Source of the DNA: Streptomyces pseudovenezuelae
GTDB taxonomy: Bacteria > Actinomycetota > Actinomycetes > Streptomycetales > Streptomycetaceae
Assembly: GCF_029892565.1 (NCBI RefSeq)
Contig: NZ_JARXVH010000010.1
Coordinates: 1-64,000, forward strand
Direction: 5' to 3'
DNA: 64,000 nt
This document shows, piece by piece, positions 26,970-36,098 of this stretch (position 1 is its first letter; every line of letters begins with the position of its first letter). The position numbers were made by a program, and so were the translations under genes. Below the pieces are notes generated by a model, which was not told the DNA's origin, did not search any database, and saw only the letters and a list, made by a program, of their open reading frames with translations.

Positions 26970-29900
26970 ATGACCGGCCCCGTGGCCATCGTGGGCATGG
27001 CGGTGCTGCTGCCCGGCGCTCCGGATCTGGACGCCTACTGGCGCAACCTGCTGGACGGCACCGACGCCATCACGGATGTGCCGGACGGCCGGTGGGACGC
27101 GGACGCGTACTACCGGCCGGGCTCCGCCGACGGTCCGGCCGTCGCCGACCAGGTGTACTGCCGGCGCGGCGGGTTCGTCGACTCGTTGGCGGAGGTCGAG
27201 GTCACCCGGTTCGGGATCATGCCGAACTCGGTGGCCGGCACCGAGCCGGACCAGCTGATCGCGCTGAAGGTGGCCGCGCAGGCCGTCGCCGACGCGGGCG
27301 GCGAGGACCGGCTGCCCGACCGCGACCGGGTGGGGGTGATCCTGGGCCGGGGCGGCTATCTGACCCCCGGCCTGGTCCGCCTGGACCAGCGGGTGCGTAC
27401 GGCGGGACAACTCGTCCGCACACTGGGCGAGTTGCTGCCCGACCTGTCACCCGGCCAACTCGACAAGGTACGGACGGCGTTCACCGAACGGCTCGGCCCG
27501 GACAGTCCCGAGTCGGCCATCGGACTGGTGCCCAACCTGGCCGCCTCCCGGGTCGCCAACCGCCTCGACCTGCGCGGCCCCGCCTACACCGTGGACGCGG
27601 CCTGCGCCTCGTCGCTGGTCGCCGTCGACCAGGCGGTGACCGAACTCGACTCCGGGCGCTGCGACTTGATGCTCGCCGGGGGCGTCCACCACTGCCACGA
27701 CATCACGCTCTGGAGCGTCTTCTCCCAACTGCGCGCCCTCTCCCCGAGCCAGCGGATCCGGCCCTTCCACCGGGGTGCCGACGGCATCTTGATCGGCGAG
27801 GGCACGGGTGTGGTCGCCCTCAAGCGTCTCGCCGACGCCGAACGCGACGGCGACCGGATCTACGCCGTGATCCGGGGCACCGGGGTCGCGAGCGACGGCC
27901 GCGCGGCGAGCCTCTTCAACCCCGACTCGGCCGGCCAGACGCACGCCGTGCGGCAGGCGTGGCGGGCGGCCGGTCTCGACCCCGCCGAGCCCGGTTCGAT
28001 CGGCCTCCTGGAGGCGCACGGCACGGCGACGCCCGCCGGTGACGGGGCCGAACTGGCCACCCTGACCGAGGTGTTCGGCCGGGGCGGGAGCGACGCGGTG
28101 ATCGGCTCGGTGAAGTCGATGATCGGCCACACCATGCCCGCCGCCGGAGTCGCGGGCCTGGTCAAGGCCGCCCTCGCCGTCCACCACGGCATGCTCCTGC
28201 CGACCCTGCACTGCGACGACCCGCACCCCGCGCTCACGGCCACCCGCTTCCGCCCCCTGGAGAAGGCGACGCCCTGGGAGACGTCACCGGAACGGCCGGT
28301 GCGCCGGGCGGCGGTGAACGCGTTCGGGTTCGGGGGGATCAACGCCCATGTGGTGCTGGAGGAGGCGCCCGGCGCCAAGCACCCCCGGCGGGCGGGTCCG
28401 GTGACCGTCATCGAGCCCGAGCGGGTCCTCGCGCTCGCCGCCGCGAACTCCGAAGGCCTGGCCGCCCTGTTGGACGCCGAGGACGGCGTCGTACTGGCGG
28501 CAGGCCTGGACACCACGCACCTACCGGCCGCGGCGGGCGGCGCGCGACTCGGCATCGTCGACCCGACCGCGAAGCGGCTCGCGCTGGCCCGTCGGGCGGT
28601 CACGAAGGGCCGGGCGTGGCAGGGGCGCAGTGACGTGTGGTTCGCGCCGCGTCCGCTGGCCGGACGGACGGCGTTCCTCTTCCCCGGTCTGGAAGGCGAC
28701 TTCGCTCCCCAGATCGACGACGTGGCCGCGTACTTCGACCTGCCGCCGGTCCGTTCGGCGGGCCCTGCGCGGGTGGGGGACGTGGGCCGGCACGGTCTGG
28801 GCGTCGTCTCCGTCGGCCGGCTCCTCGACGCCGCCCTGCGCCGTATGGGCGTGGTGCCGGACGCGGTCGCCGGGCACAGCGTGGGCGAGTGGACGGCGAT
28901 GGTGGTGGCCGGGGTGTACGCGGTGGACGAGGTCGGCGCCTTCATGGAGTCGTTCGACCCCGATCAACTGACCGTCCCCGGGCTGGCGTTCGGCGCGATC
29001 GGCACGTCCGCCGAACGGGTCCTCGCCGCGCTGGACGAGAAGTGGGCGGCGGCCGGTGTCGTCCTCTCGCACGACAACGCGCCGGGCCAGTCGATGGTGT
29101 GCGGCCCGGAGGAGGCCGTCGCGGAGTTCGTCCGGGCCTTTCGGGCCGAGGGCGTGATCAGTCAGGTCCTGCCGTTCCAATCCGGCTTCCACACACCGAT
29201 GTTGGAGCCGTACCTCGGCCCCATCGAGGAGGCCACGAACCGCTTCCGGCTGTACCCACCGGCGGTCCCCCTGTGGTCGGGGACGACCGCGTCACCGTTC
29301 CCCGAGGACGAGGCCGCCATCCGGGCACTGTTCGTCCGACACCTGCTGGAGCCGGTCCGGTTCCGGCAGCTCGTCGAGGGGCTGTACGCCGCCGGCCACC
29401 GCGTCTTCGTCCAGGTCGGCACCGGCCAGCTCGGCTCCCTGGTCGGCGACACCCTCGGCACCCGCGACCATCTGGTCGTCGCCGCCAACTCACCCCACCG
29501 CACCGGCCTCGCCCAACTCCGCCGGGTGGCAACCGCGTTGTGGACGACGGGGGCGGGGGTCGCACCCGACCTGCCAGCACAGGGACGTACGCCTCAGGGA
29601 CGTGAACCTCAGGCGAGTACGCCTCTGGGACGCACCCCACGCGCAACCGCACGGGTCGAGCGACCTCCGATCCGGCTCGACCTGGGCGGGTCGCTGGTGT
29701 CGCTGGAGCGCGGGGCACTCGCGGAACTCCGCGCAGAGCTGGCGACGGCGACCGCCGCGCGCACGCCCTCGGCGCCAACTCACCCTCCCCTGACGACAGT
29801 CGGCGGCTCCCCCACCCTCGACGCCCTCGTGTCCAGCTCGCCCGTCGCCGCCGAACTGTCGGCCCTCCTCCGCGAAACCGCGGACACCGCCGTCGAGCTG

Positions 29901-31724
29901 ATCACGGCGAGCGCAAGTCAAGCGACGTCTGCCACCGTCGGCCGCCACACCCCCGTGTCCGGCGGCTTCAACACCACCGTCTCCCCACCCCCGGGTCTTC
30001 GCACCTCCGCCTCCCAACCCCCGGGTCTTCGCACCTCCGTCTCCCCACCCTCGGACCTCCGCGCCCCCGCCTCCCCAGCGGCCCCCGCTCCCGCCCCTCA
30101 GCCCGCCCCCGCCGCCCGCCGCACCACCACCGTCCGCGTCTCCCCCGACGCCATGCCCTACCTCCTCGACCACTGCTTCTTCCCGCAGCGCCCGGGCTGG
30201 CCCGATGTCGCCGACCGGTGGCCGGTCGTCCCCGCGACCACGATCGTGCAGCACATCATGGAGACGGCGGAGGCAGCCGCCCCCGGCATGCGGGCGGTCG
30301 CCGTCCACGGGGCACGCTTCGACCAGTGGCTGACGGCGACACCCCCCGTAGACGTGCCGGTGACCGTCACGCCCGACGGCCCGAACCGCCTCGCCGTCAC
30401 CTTCGGCCCCGGCGCCCGAGCCGTCGTAGAGCTGGGCCCGCATTACCCGGCCGCCCCCGCACACCACCCCCACCCCGGCGGGGACCGCACCCCCGAGCAC
30501 ACCGCCGCCCAGCTCTACAGCGAACGCTGGATGTTCCACGGCCCGGCGTTCCAGGGCGTCACCGAGCTGACCGGCATCGGCGAGCACCACGTCCGGGGGG
30601 TGATCACGACCCCTCCGGCCCCCGGCGCGCTTCTCGACAACGTCGGTCAGATCCTCGGCTACTGGATCATGGCGACCCGCACGGAACGGACGGTCGTCTT
30701 CCCGGTCCAGATGCGCGAGATGCGCTTCTACGGTCCTCACCCGCGCCCCGGTACGGACGTGGAGTGCGTGGTCCGGATCACCTCCCTGACCGCCGCCGTC
30801 CTCGAAGCCGACGTCCGGCTGAGCGTCGGCGGCCAGGTCTGGGCGGAGTTGACCGGCTGGCAGGACCGGCGCTTCGACAACGACCCCAAGACCCGTCCCG
30901 TCGAGCGCTTCCCGGACCGCAACACCCTCTCGGAGGCCCGCTCCGGCGGCTGGAGCCTGCTGCACGAGCGCTGGCCCGACCTCGCCTCGCGCGACCTGAT
31001 CATGCGCAACTCGCTGAGCGGCGCGGAGCGTTCGCAGTACGCCGAGCACGCACCGCGGGGCCGCAGGCAGTGGCTGCTCGGCCGGATCGCGCTCAAGGAC
31101 GCGGTACGGCAGTGGCTGTGGGACCACGGCGTGGGTCCCGTCTACCCGGCGGAGATCCGGGTGCACAACGACGACCTGGGCCGCCCGTACGTCACCGGTC
31201 TGCACGGGCGTGAACTGCCCGCGCTGGACGTCTCGTTGGCGCACCGGGCCGAGTCGGCGGTCGCGATCGTACGGCCGCACACGCCCGGTCCCGGTCCCGG
31301 CATCGATCTCGAAGAGGTCGTCGAGCGCGACCCGTCGACCTTCGCCACGGCACTCGGCCCGGCCGAACTCCGGCTCCTGCACGCCATCTGCGCCGACACA
31401 GGCGCAAGGACAAGTACAAGCACAAGCGCAGACACCGGTGCCGGAGCCGGCGCCGGCGAGTCCGAGGCGCTGTGGTTCACCCGGTTCTGGGCCGCCAAGG
31501 AGGCGGTCGCCAAGGCCGAGGGAACCGGGTTCGGCGGACGTCCACGGGACTTCGAGGTGCTCGAAGTCACCGACGGGGACCGGCTGTTGGTCTCGGGGCG
31601 ACTGGAACGCGCGTACACCGTGCACCACGAACGCACCGGCAATCCCCCCGCACTGCCCGACCGGGACTACGTCGTGGCCTGGACCACCGGCCCGCAGCAC
31701 GCAGAGGAGTCGTACGACCGATGA
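26970..31724 (+). CDS. PUFA-synthase-like type I PKS: KS-AT-DH-PPTase
   Basis: A 1584-residue partner synthase. The ketosynthase (1-450) has Cys212, His350 in EAHGTAT and His387. The acyltransferase-like domain (568-850) keeps Ser637 in GHSVGE and His741, but the usual GQGSQ turn reads GLEGD. A Pro/Ser/Thr-rich linker with repeats spans about 865-1050. The dehydratase hotdog region has His1068 in LLDHCFF and Asp1223 in LLDNVGQ. The C-terminal phosphopantetheinyl transferase has GIDLEE (Asp1446) and WAAKEA (Lys1510, Glu1511). The fused transferase presumably activates the ACP domain of the first protein and the stand-alone ACP. Its stop overlaps the ACP start as ATGA. KS-AT-DH-PPT order recalls heterocyst-glycolipid/PUFA-type systems. 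Confidence 0.92.
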   Translation: MTGPVAIVGMAVLLPGAPDLDAYWRNLLDGTDAITDVPDGRWDADAYYRPGSADGPAVADQVYCRRGGFVDSLAEVEVTRFGIMPNSVAGTEPDQLIALKVAAQAVADAGGEDRLPDRDRVGVILGRGGYLTPGLVRLDQRVRTAGQLVRTLGELLPDLSPGQLDKVRTAFTERLGPDSPESAIGLVPNLAASRVANRLDLRGPAYTVDAACASSLVAVDQAVTELDSGRCDLMLAGGVHHCHDITLWSVFSQLRALSPSQRIRPFHRGADGILIGEGTGVVALKRLADAERDGDRIYAVIRGTGVASDGRAASLFNPDSAGQTHAVRQAWRAAGLDPAEPGSIGLLEAHGTATPAGDGAELATLTEVFGRGGSDAVIGSVKSMIGHTMPAAGVAGLVKAALAVHHGMLLPTLHCDDPHPALTATRFRPLEKATPWETSPERPVRRAAVNAFGFGGINAHVVLEEAPGAKHPRRAGPVTVIEPERVLALAAANSEGLAALLDAEDGVVLAAGLDTTHLPAAAGGARLGIVDPTAKRLALARRAVTKGRAWQGRSDVWFAPRPLAGRTAFLFPGLEGDFAPQIDDVAAYFDLPPVRSAGPARVGDVGRHGLGVVSVGRLLDAALRRMGVVPDAVAGHSVGEWTAMVVAGVYAVDEVGAFMESFDPDQLTVPGLAFGAIGTSAERVLAALDEKWAAAGVVLSHDNAPGQSMVCGPEEAVAEFVRAFRAEGVISQVLPFQSGFHTPMLEPYLGPIEEATNRFRLYPPAVPLWSGTTASPFPEDEAAIRALFVRHLLEPVRFRQLVEGLYAAGHRVFVQVGTGQLGSLVGDTLGTRDHLVVAANSPHRTGLAQLRRVATALWTTGAGVAPDLPAQGRTPQGREPQASTPLGRTPRATARVERPPIRLDLGGSLVSLERGALAELRAELATATAARTPSAPTHPPLTTVGGSPTLDALVSSSPVAAELSALLRETADTAVELITASASQATSATVGRHTPVSGGFNTTVSPPPGLRTSASQPPGLRTSVSPPSDLRAPASPAAPAPAPQPAPAARRTTTVRVSPDAMPYLLDHCFFPQRPGWPDVADRWPVVPATTIVQHIMETAEAAAPGMRAVAVHGARFDQWLTATPPVDVPVTVTPDGPNRLAVTFGPGARAVVELGPHYPAAPAHHPHPGGDRTPEHTAAQLYSERWMFHGPAFQGVTELTGIGEHHVRGVITTPPAPGALLDNVGQILGYWIMATRTERTVVFPVQMREMRFYGPHPRPGTDVECVVRITSLTAAVLEADVRLSVGGQVWAELTGWQDRRFDNDPKTRPVERFPDRNTLSEARSGGWSLLHERWPDLASRDLIMRNSLSGAERSQYAEHAPRGRRQWLLGRIALKDAVRQWLWDHGVGPVYPAEIRVHNDDLGRPYVTGLHGRELPALDVSLAHRAESAVAIVRPHTPGPGPGIDLEEVVERDPSTFATALGPAELRLLHAICADTGARTSTSTSADTGAGAGAGESEALWFTRFWAAKEAVAKAEGTGFGGRPRDFEVLEVTDGDRLLVSGRLERAYTVHHERTGNPPALPDRDYVVAWTTGPQHAEESYDR
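29978..30067. repeat. 30-bp coding repeat in the PKS linker (three units)
   Basis: Three consecutive 30-bp units (29978-30007, 30008-30037, 30038-30067) encode decapeptides of the type PPGLRTSxSx in the flexible linker between acyltransferase and dehydratase. The third copy has diverged. The repeat likely affects only linker length. Confidence 0.85.
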
Positions 31725-32044
31725 CCGATCCCACCGCCACTTCCACCGCCACGGACGAGGACGCGGTTCTCGCCGACATCACCGGCATGCTGGAGCGCCT
31801 CCTGGAGGACGAGTACGGCCTCGACGACGTTGAGATCGGCATGACGACCACCTTCAACCGCGATCTGGAGCTGGAGAGCATCGACCTGGTGACGCTGGCC
31901 GGGCTGCTGGAGGAGAAGTACGGCAGGCGGGTCAACTTCGCCGAGTTCGTGGCCGGCATGGAGTTCGACGAGATCATCGAGCTCACCGTCGGGCGGCTCG
32001 TCGAGTACGTGGTGCAGAGTCTGAAGTCGGCGGAGGCGGGCTGA
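31721..32044 (+). CDS. Stand-alone acyl carrier protein
   Basis: A 107-residue acidic carrier protein. The motif LELESIDLVTLAGLLEE holds the serine that would receive phosphopantetheine, probably from the PPTase domain encoded immediately upstream. Predicted four-helix ACP fold with a Thr-rich disordered N-terminus. Overlaps the second PKS by ATGA and is followed 3 bp later by the hydrolase. Because the first synthase already has an ACP domain, this protein may load the starter unit, hand the finished chain to the tailoring enzymes, or act as the cognate ACP of the second KS. Those roles are inference. Confidence 0.9.
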   Translation: MTDPTATSTATDEDAVLADITGMLERLLEDEYGLDDVEIGMTTTFNRDLELESIDLVTLAGLLEEKYGRRVNFAEFVAGMEFDEIIELTVGRLVEYVVQSLKSAEAG

Positions 32045-32047
32045 GCC

Positions 32048-32875
32048 ATGGCCATGGTCGACACCGGTCAACTCCGGGTGCACGTACAGAGAATGGGGCC
32101 ACGGGACGGCAGTGTTCCCACCGCCACGGTGGTCCTGGTCCACGGTCTGCTCACCGACAGTCTGGCCAGCTACTACTTCACGTTCGGGCCGCCGTTCGCG
32201 GCGGCCGGCCTCGACGTGATCATGTTCGACCTGCGCGGTCACGGCCGCAGCGGGCGCCCGGCGAGCGGCTACTCCCTCGACGACAACATCGACGACCTGG
32301 AGGCCCTGCTCGACACCCTGGCGGTGACCGGCCCGGTGCACCTGGTCGGCAACTCCTACGGCGGCACCATCGCCTTCGGCTACGCGGCCCGTCATCCGGA
32401 GCGGGCGGCCAGCGTGTGCCTGATCGAGTCCGAGCCGGCGACCGCGAGTTGGTCGCGGAACATGGACGGCGTCCTCCAACAGGTGCTGCACGAGCTGGCG
32501 TTCAACGAGGACCTCGCACTCGCCTGGATCGCCGACAACCGCAGCCACAACACCGCCCGGCTGGCCAAGGGCGCGGCCCGTCTGATCCGCGAGACGACCC
32601 TCGCCCAGGACATGCGGACCAGCGCGGTGTTGACGGAGGATCAGATCCGCGCCGTGCACTGCCCCGTGCTCGGGGTGTACGGCGGCGACTCGGAACTCGC
32701 CCTGCTGACACCGTGGCTGGAGAAGCTGCTGCCCGACTGCCGGACGGTCGTCCTGCCGGGGCACGAGCACTCGGTGCTGGTGGAGGCGGCGGGTGTGGTG
32801 GGCGGCCATGTGCTGGAGCAGATCCAGAAAACCAACGCGCAGATCCAGGCGGCCACCGCGGCGGCCGTCCGGTGA
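32048..32875 (+). CDS. Alpha/beta hydrolase, possible chain-release thioesterase or acyltransferase
   Basis: A 275-residue soluble alpha/beta hydrolase. It has oxyanion motif VLVHGLLTDS, nucleophile Ser in LVGNSYGGTIAF, Asp in GVYGGDSELAL and His in PGHEHSVLVE, a complete triad. No signal peptide. Lying between the ACP and the glycosyltransferase in one coupled operon, it probably releases the acyl chain from the carrier or transfers it to an acceptor. Other roles, such as editing of stalled chains, are possible. GTG of the next gene overlaps its stop. Confidence 0.85.
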   Translation: MAMVDTGQLRVHVQRMGPRDGSVPTATVVLVHGLLTDSLASYYFTFGPPFAAAGLDVIMFDLRGHGRSGRPASGYSLDDNIDDLEALLDTLAVTGPVHLVGNSYGGTIAFGYAARHPERAASVCLIESEPATASWSRNMDGVLQQVLHELAFNEDLALAWIADNRSHNTARLAKGAARLIRETTLAQDMRTSAVLTEDQIRAVHCPVLGVYGGDSELALLTPWLEKLLPDCRTVVLPGHEHSVLVEAAGVVGGHVLEQIQKTNAQIQAATAAAVR

Positions 32876-34089
32876 GCAGATTCCTGTTCGTCGTGCCGCC
32901 CCTGGTGGGGCACATCAACCCGACCGTCGGTGTGGCCGCCGAACTCGCCACCCGGGGCCACGAGTCGGCGTGGGCCTGCGCCGATCCCGCTCTGGTCCGG
33001 CGGCTGGCGGGGGACGACGTCCGCGTGTACCCGTGCGCCGGACCGATGCTGGGTTCGGGCGACGGGACGCGGCCGCCGGAGCTGCGCGGCCCGGAGGCGC
33101 TGAAGTTCCTGTGGGAACGGTTCCTGGTGCCGCTGGCCGACGAGATGGCGCCCGGTGTGCGGGCGGCCGTCGAGGAGTTCGCGCCGGACGCGGTCGTCGC
33201 CGACCAGCAGACCCTGGCCGGTGGGCTGGTGGCCGAGCGGCTCGGTGTCCCGTGGGCCACCTCGGCGACCACGTCCGCCGAACTCACCGACGCGCTGGCG
33301 GGCCTGCCGAAGGTCAGGCAATGGTTGGACGAGGGGCTGCGCGCCCTGCGCGCCCGTATCGGCGACCCGGCGGGCAGTGCCGACCCCCGGTTCTCCCCGC
33401 ACCTCGTACTCGCGTTCAGCACCCGGGAGTTGGCCGGTCCCGAGGCTTTGGAGGGCGAGCGGATCCGCTGGGTCGGCCCGTCGATCGCGTCCCGCCCGGT
33501 GGCCCCCGGCTTCCCCTGGGACTGGCTCGACCCGTCCCGGGACAAGGTCCTGGTCACCCTGGGTACCGCCAACACCGACGTCGGCGGCCGCTTCCTCGCC
33601 GAGTGCCTGACCGCGCTGCGGGCGCGGGCGGACCGGGTCCAGTCGGTGATCGTGGATCCCGGCGGCACGCTCACCGGGCCCGACGCCGACACCGTCGACG
33701 ACAACGCCACCGACGACAAGGACGTACTGATCGTCGCCTCGGTCCCCCAACTCCCGCTCCTCGAACGGGTCGACGCGGTCATCTGTCACGCCGGGCACAA
33801 CACGGTCTGCGAAGCCCTGTGGCACGGGGTCCCGCTCGTCGTGGCCCCCATCCGCGACGACCAGCCGGTCGTCGCGGGCCAGGTCACCGCCGCGGGAGCC
33901 GGGGTCCGGGTCCGCTTCGGGCGGGTGACCGCGGTGAAGCTGGGCGCGGCGATCGACGCCGTGCTGCACGAGCCGGAGCACCGCGCTGCCGCCGAGCGGA
34001 TCGGCACGGCCTTCCGCGCGGCCGGCGGCACCGGGGCGGCGGCAACTCACCTGGAACGACTGGCGCGTCCTTCGAAGGAGGACCAGTGA
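32872..34089 (+). CDS. MGT-family (GT1) glycosyltransferase
   Basis: A 405-residue GT-B glycosyltransferase related to macrolide and UDP-glucuronosyl-type enzymes. N-terminal acceptor domain begins FLFVVPPLVGHINPTVGVA with the catalytic-type His; the C-terminal donor domain has VICHAGHNTVCEALWHGVP and PIRDDQPVVAGQV, the nucleotide-sugar signature. In this operon it is expected to glycosylate the lipid or polyketide product. The GTG start overlaps the hydrolase stop, and its stop overlaps the methyltransferase GTG. The sugar cannot be predicted; no sugar-nucleotide genes are inside the operon, so a common cellular donor such as UDP-glucose is likely. Confidence 0.9.
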   Translation: MSRFLFVVPPLVGHINPTVGVAAELATRGHESAWACADPALVRRLAGDDVRVYPCAGPMLGSGDGTRPPELRGPEALKFLWERFLVPLADEMAPGVRAAVEEFAPDAVVADQQTLAGGLVAERLGVPWATSATTSAELTDALAGLPKVRQWLDEGLRALRARIGDPAGSADPRFSPHLVLAFSTRELAGPEALEGERIRWVGPSIASRPVAPGFPWDWLDPSRDKVLVTLGTANTDVGGRFLAECLTALRARADRVQSVIVDPGGTLTGPDADTVDDNATDDKDVLIVASVPQLPLLERVDAVICHAGHNTVCEALWHGVPLVVAPIRDDQPVVAGQVTAAGAGVRVRFGRVTAVKLGAAIDAVLHEPEHRAAAERIGTAFRAAGGTGAAATHLERLARPSKEDQ

Positions 34090-35192
34090 GCAACACCCCC
34101 GAGCCCCCTGAGACTTCTGAGGCCCCTGAGCCCCCCGCGCCCTCGCGCACCGAACAGGTCGCCGCTCTGCGGCCGGTATACCAGGCCGACCTCGCCGACG
34201 GCACCGACCGCTTCTTCGAACCCCGCCGCACCACCTGCCCGTGGTGCGGTTCGGCGGAACTGAAGACCCGGCTGCGCACCACGGACCTGCTCCAGCACAA
34301 GCCGGGCGCCTTCGTCCTCGACCGCTGCCAGGACTGCCGGCACACCTTCCAGAACCCCCGACTGAGCGAGGCGGGGCTGGAGTTCTACTACCGGGACTTC
34401 TACGACGGCCTGGGCGAGAAGCAGGTCGGCACCACCTTCGCGGGCCGGACCAAGATGTACGAGCAGCGCGCGCAGTCGCTCCTCCCGCACTCGCCGACTC
34501 CCAAGAACTGGCTGGATGTCGGGACCGGCCACGGCCACTTCTGCGAGTCGGCCCGCACGGTCTACCCCGACACCACGTTCGACGGTCTCGACTTCACCGA
34601 CGGTGCCGAACTCGCCGAGCGGGCAGGGCGGGTGGAGCGCGGCTACCGGGGTAGCTTCCCCGAGCTGGCGCCGGAGTTCTCGGGCCACTACGACGTGGTC
34701 AGCATGTTCCACTACCTGGAGCACAGCACGCAGCCCGGTCTCGAACTCCGGGCCGCCTACCGGGCGATCCGTCCCGGCGGCCACCTGCTGATCGAGGTCC
34801 CGGACCCGGACAGCCGTTTCGCCCGGCTGCTCGGCCGCTGGTGGCTGCCCTGGCTCCAGCCGCAGCACCTGCACTTCGTCCCGGTGGGGAATCTGCGCGG
34901 CCGGCTGACGGACCTGGGCTTCACGGTGGTCGCGGAGCAGCACGCCGAACCCCATGACCCGGTCGACCTGTTGGCCGCCGTATGGCTGGCTCTGGACACG
35001 GCGGTGCCCGACGATGTGCCGTGGGTCGCGGCGCCTCCGTCCGCGTTCCGCCGCGCCCTGCGCACGGCCGTCCTCATCGCCGGTATCCCGGCGTTCCTGC
35101 TGGGCACGCTGCTGGACCGGTTCGCCGTCAAGCCGCTCTCGCGGCGGCTGGGTCTGTCGAACGCCTACCGGCTGGTGGCCCGCCGGGACTGA
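34086..35192 (+). CDS. Zinc-ribbon class I methyltransferase with C-terminal hydrophobic helix
   Basis: A 368-residue protein. After a Pro/Glu-rich N-terminus there is a zinc-ribbon-like pair, CPWC (about residue 50) and CQDC (about 80), then a methyltransferase core with WLDVGTGHGHFCESA, FDGLDFTDG, VSMFHYLEHS and RPGGHLLIEVPDP. A C-terminal hydrophobic helix (LIAGIPAFLLGTLLDRF) flanked by basic residues could attach it to the membrane, fitting a lipid substrate. It is last in the six-gene operon and overlaps the glycosyltransferase stop. It may methylate the sugar or the chain; which one is unknown. Similar zinc-ribbon methyltransferases act on nucleotide or lipid-linked sugars. Confidence 0.85.
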   Translation: MSNTPEPPETSEAPEPPAPSRTEQVAALRPVYQADLADGTDRFFEPRRTTCPWCGSAELKTRLRTTDLLQHKPGAFVLDRCQDCRHTFQNPRLSEAGLEFYYRDFYDGLGEKQVGTTFAGRTKMYEQRAQSLLPHSPTPKNWLDVGTGHGHFCESARTVYPDTTFDGLDFTDGAELAERAGRVERGYRGSFPELAPEFSGHYDVVSMFHYLEHSTQPGLELRAAYRAIRPGGHLLIEVPDPDSRFARLLGRWWLPWLQPQHLHFVPVGNLRGRLTDLGFTVVAEQHAEPHDPVDLLAAVWLALDTAVPDDVPWVAAPPSAFRRALRTAVLIAGIPAFLLGTLLDRFAVKPLSRRLGLSNAYRLVARRD

Positions 35193-35214
35193 GCCCCGGC
35201 GCCGTCCCCGGCCG

Positions 35215-35979
35215 TCAGCTCGCGGTGCGTCGGATCCGTCCGGCGTACCGCTTCTCCAGCTCCAGGTTGCCCTCGAAGCCGCCGGGCACGTTGGCCGAGA
35301 CGTAGACGGGCGGGCGGTCGCCGGTGGCCAGGAGCTGCCGGGACGCCTCGGCGACCGTCATCTGGATCAGCATCACGCCGGTGAGGGTGGACAGGGCGCA
35401 GACGGCGCCGCCGCCGGGGAGGTCGAGGAGGGCGTCGCCGCGCGGAGCCCGGTTGTCGAGGACGACGTCGGCGAGGTCGGCGAGCTTCTTGCCGCTGGAG
35501 TGGCCGGCCGGGACGGCCCGGGTGTGGGCGAGCGAGGTGATGGCCAGGAGGCGATGACCCTGCTCCTTGGCCCGCAGGGCGGTCTCGACGATCACGTTGT
35601 TCACGCCGGAGTTGGAGATGACGACGAAGAGGTCCTCGGGGCGCGGATCGGCGAGCCGGTAGATCCGCTCGGCGACACCGGCCCGGCGCTCCAGGAGCGG
35701 GTCGTCCAGGACGCTCGGGTCCTCACCGCCGTAGAGCACGAGGTCGGCGATGCTCAGTCGGTTGGTGGGCACCAACCCGCCCGCGCGGCCCGCGAGTTCG
35801 AGGACCATCGCCTGGGAGTGGCCGGTGCCGAAGGCCTGGATCACGCCGTCGCCTCGCACGCAGTCGGCGATCAGTTCGGCGGCACGTGTCACCTCGTCGC
35901 GCGCGGACCGCGTGATGTCCTCGAGGACGGCCAGGCTCTCGCGCGCGAAGCCCTCGGCGCTCACAGACTCGACGGACAC
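35215..35979 (-). CDS. SIS-domain sugar-phosphate isomerase/etherase-like protein
   Basis: A 254-residue SIS-domain protein with the sugar-phosphate-binding segments GTGHSQAMVLELAGRAGG and FVVISNSGVNNVIVE. This fold occurs in GlcN-6-P, ManNAc-6-P and MurNAc-6-P enzymes. I chose the GTG at 35979 because GGGGAG (35987-35992) lies seven bases upstream; an earlier GTG at 35994 lacks one. It is divergent from an RpiR regulator, and a palindromic operator candidate (35996-36011) sits directly before the ribosome-binding site. The likely role is to process a phosphorylated amino sugar released by the glycosidases of this locus. Confidence 0.85.
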   Translation of the reverse strand: MSVESVSAEGFARESLAVLEDITRSARDEVTRAAELIADCVRGDGVIQAFGTGHSQAMVLELAGRAGGLVPTNRLSIADLVLYGGEDPSVLDDPLLERRAGVAERIYRLADPRPEDLFVVISNSGVNNVIVETALRAKEQGHRLLAITSLAHTRAVPAGHSSGKKLADLADVVLDNRAPRGDALLDLPGGGAVCALSTLTGVMLIQMTVAEASRQLLATGDRPPVYVSANVPGGFEGNLELEKRYAGRIRRTAS

Positions 35980-35995
35980 GCAAACACTCCCCACT

Positions 35996-36011
35996 GGTGG
36001 ATTGAACCACC
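35996..36011. promoter_or_regulatory. RpiR operator candidate in front of the SIS gene
   Basis: GGTGGATTGAACCACC has GGTGG/CCACC arms; its first 13 bases match the GGTTSATTGAACC motif found before other genes of this locus. It abuts the SIS-gene ribosome-binding site, where a bound repressor would block transcription. Confidence 0.6.
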
Positions 36012-36098
36012 TTGTGTATGACCCATCTAGTGAATCAATAAATCACATGCCCGGGATCCGGGCAATGAGCCGATGTTGGCTCCATCGGACGGTCCTGG

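Noticed and set aside
24110..26998. 962-codon open frame on the minus strand inside the first PKS
   Set aside because: High-GC genes leave long antisense frames. The translation is Gly/Arg/Gln-rich with no domain, while the plus strand encodes clear AT, ACP and KR motifs.
29490..31700. 736-codon minus-strand frame
   Set aside because: Antisense to the DH and PPTase domains of the second PKS; composition is low-complexity Gly/Arg.
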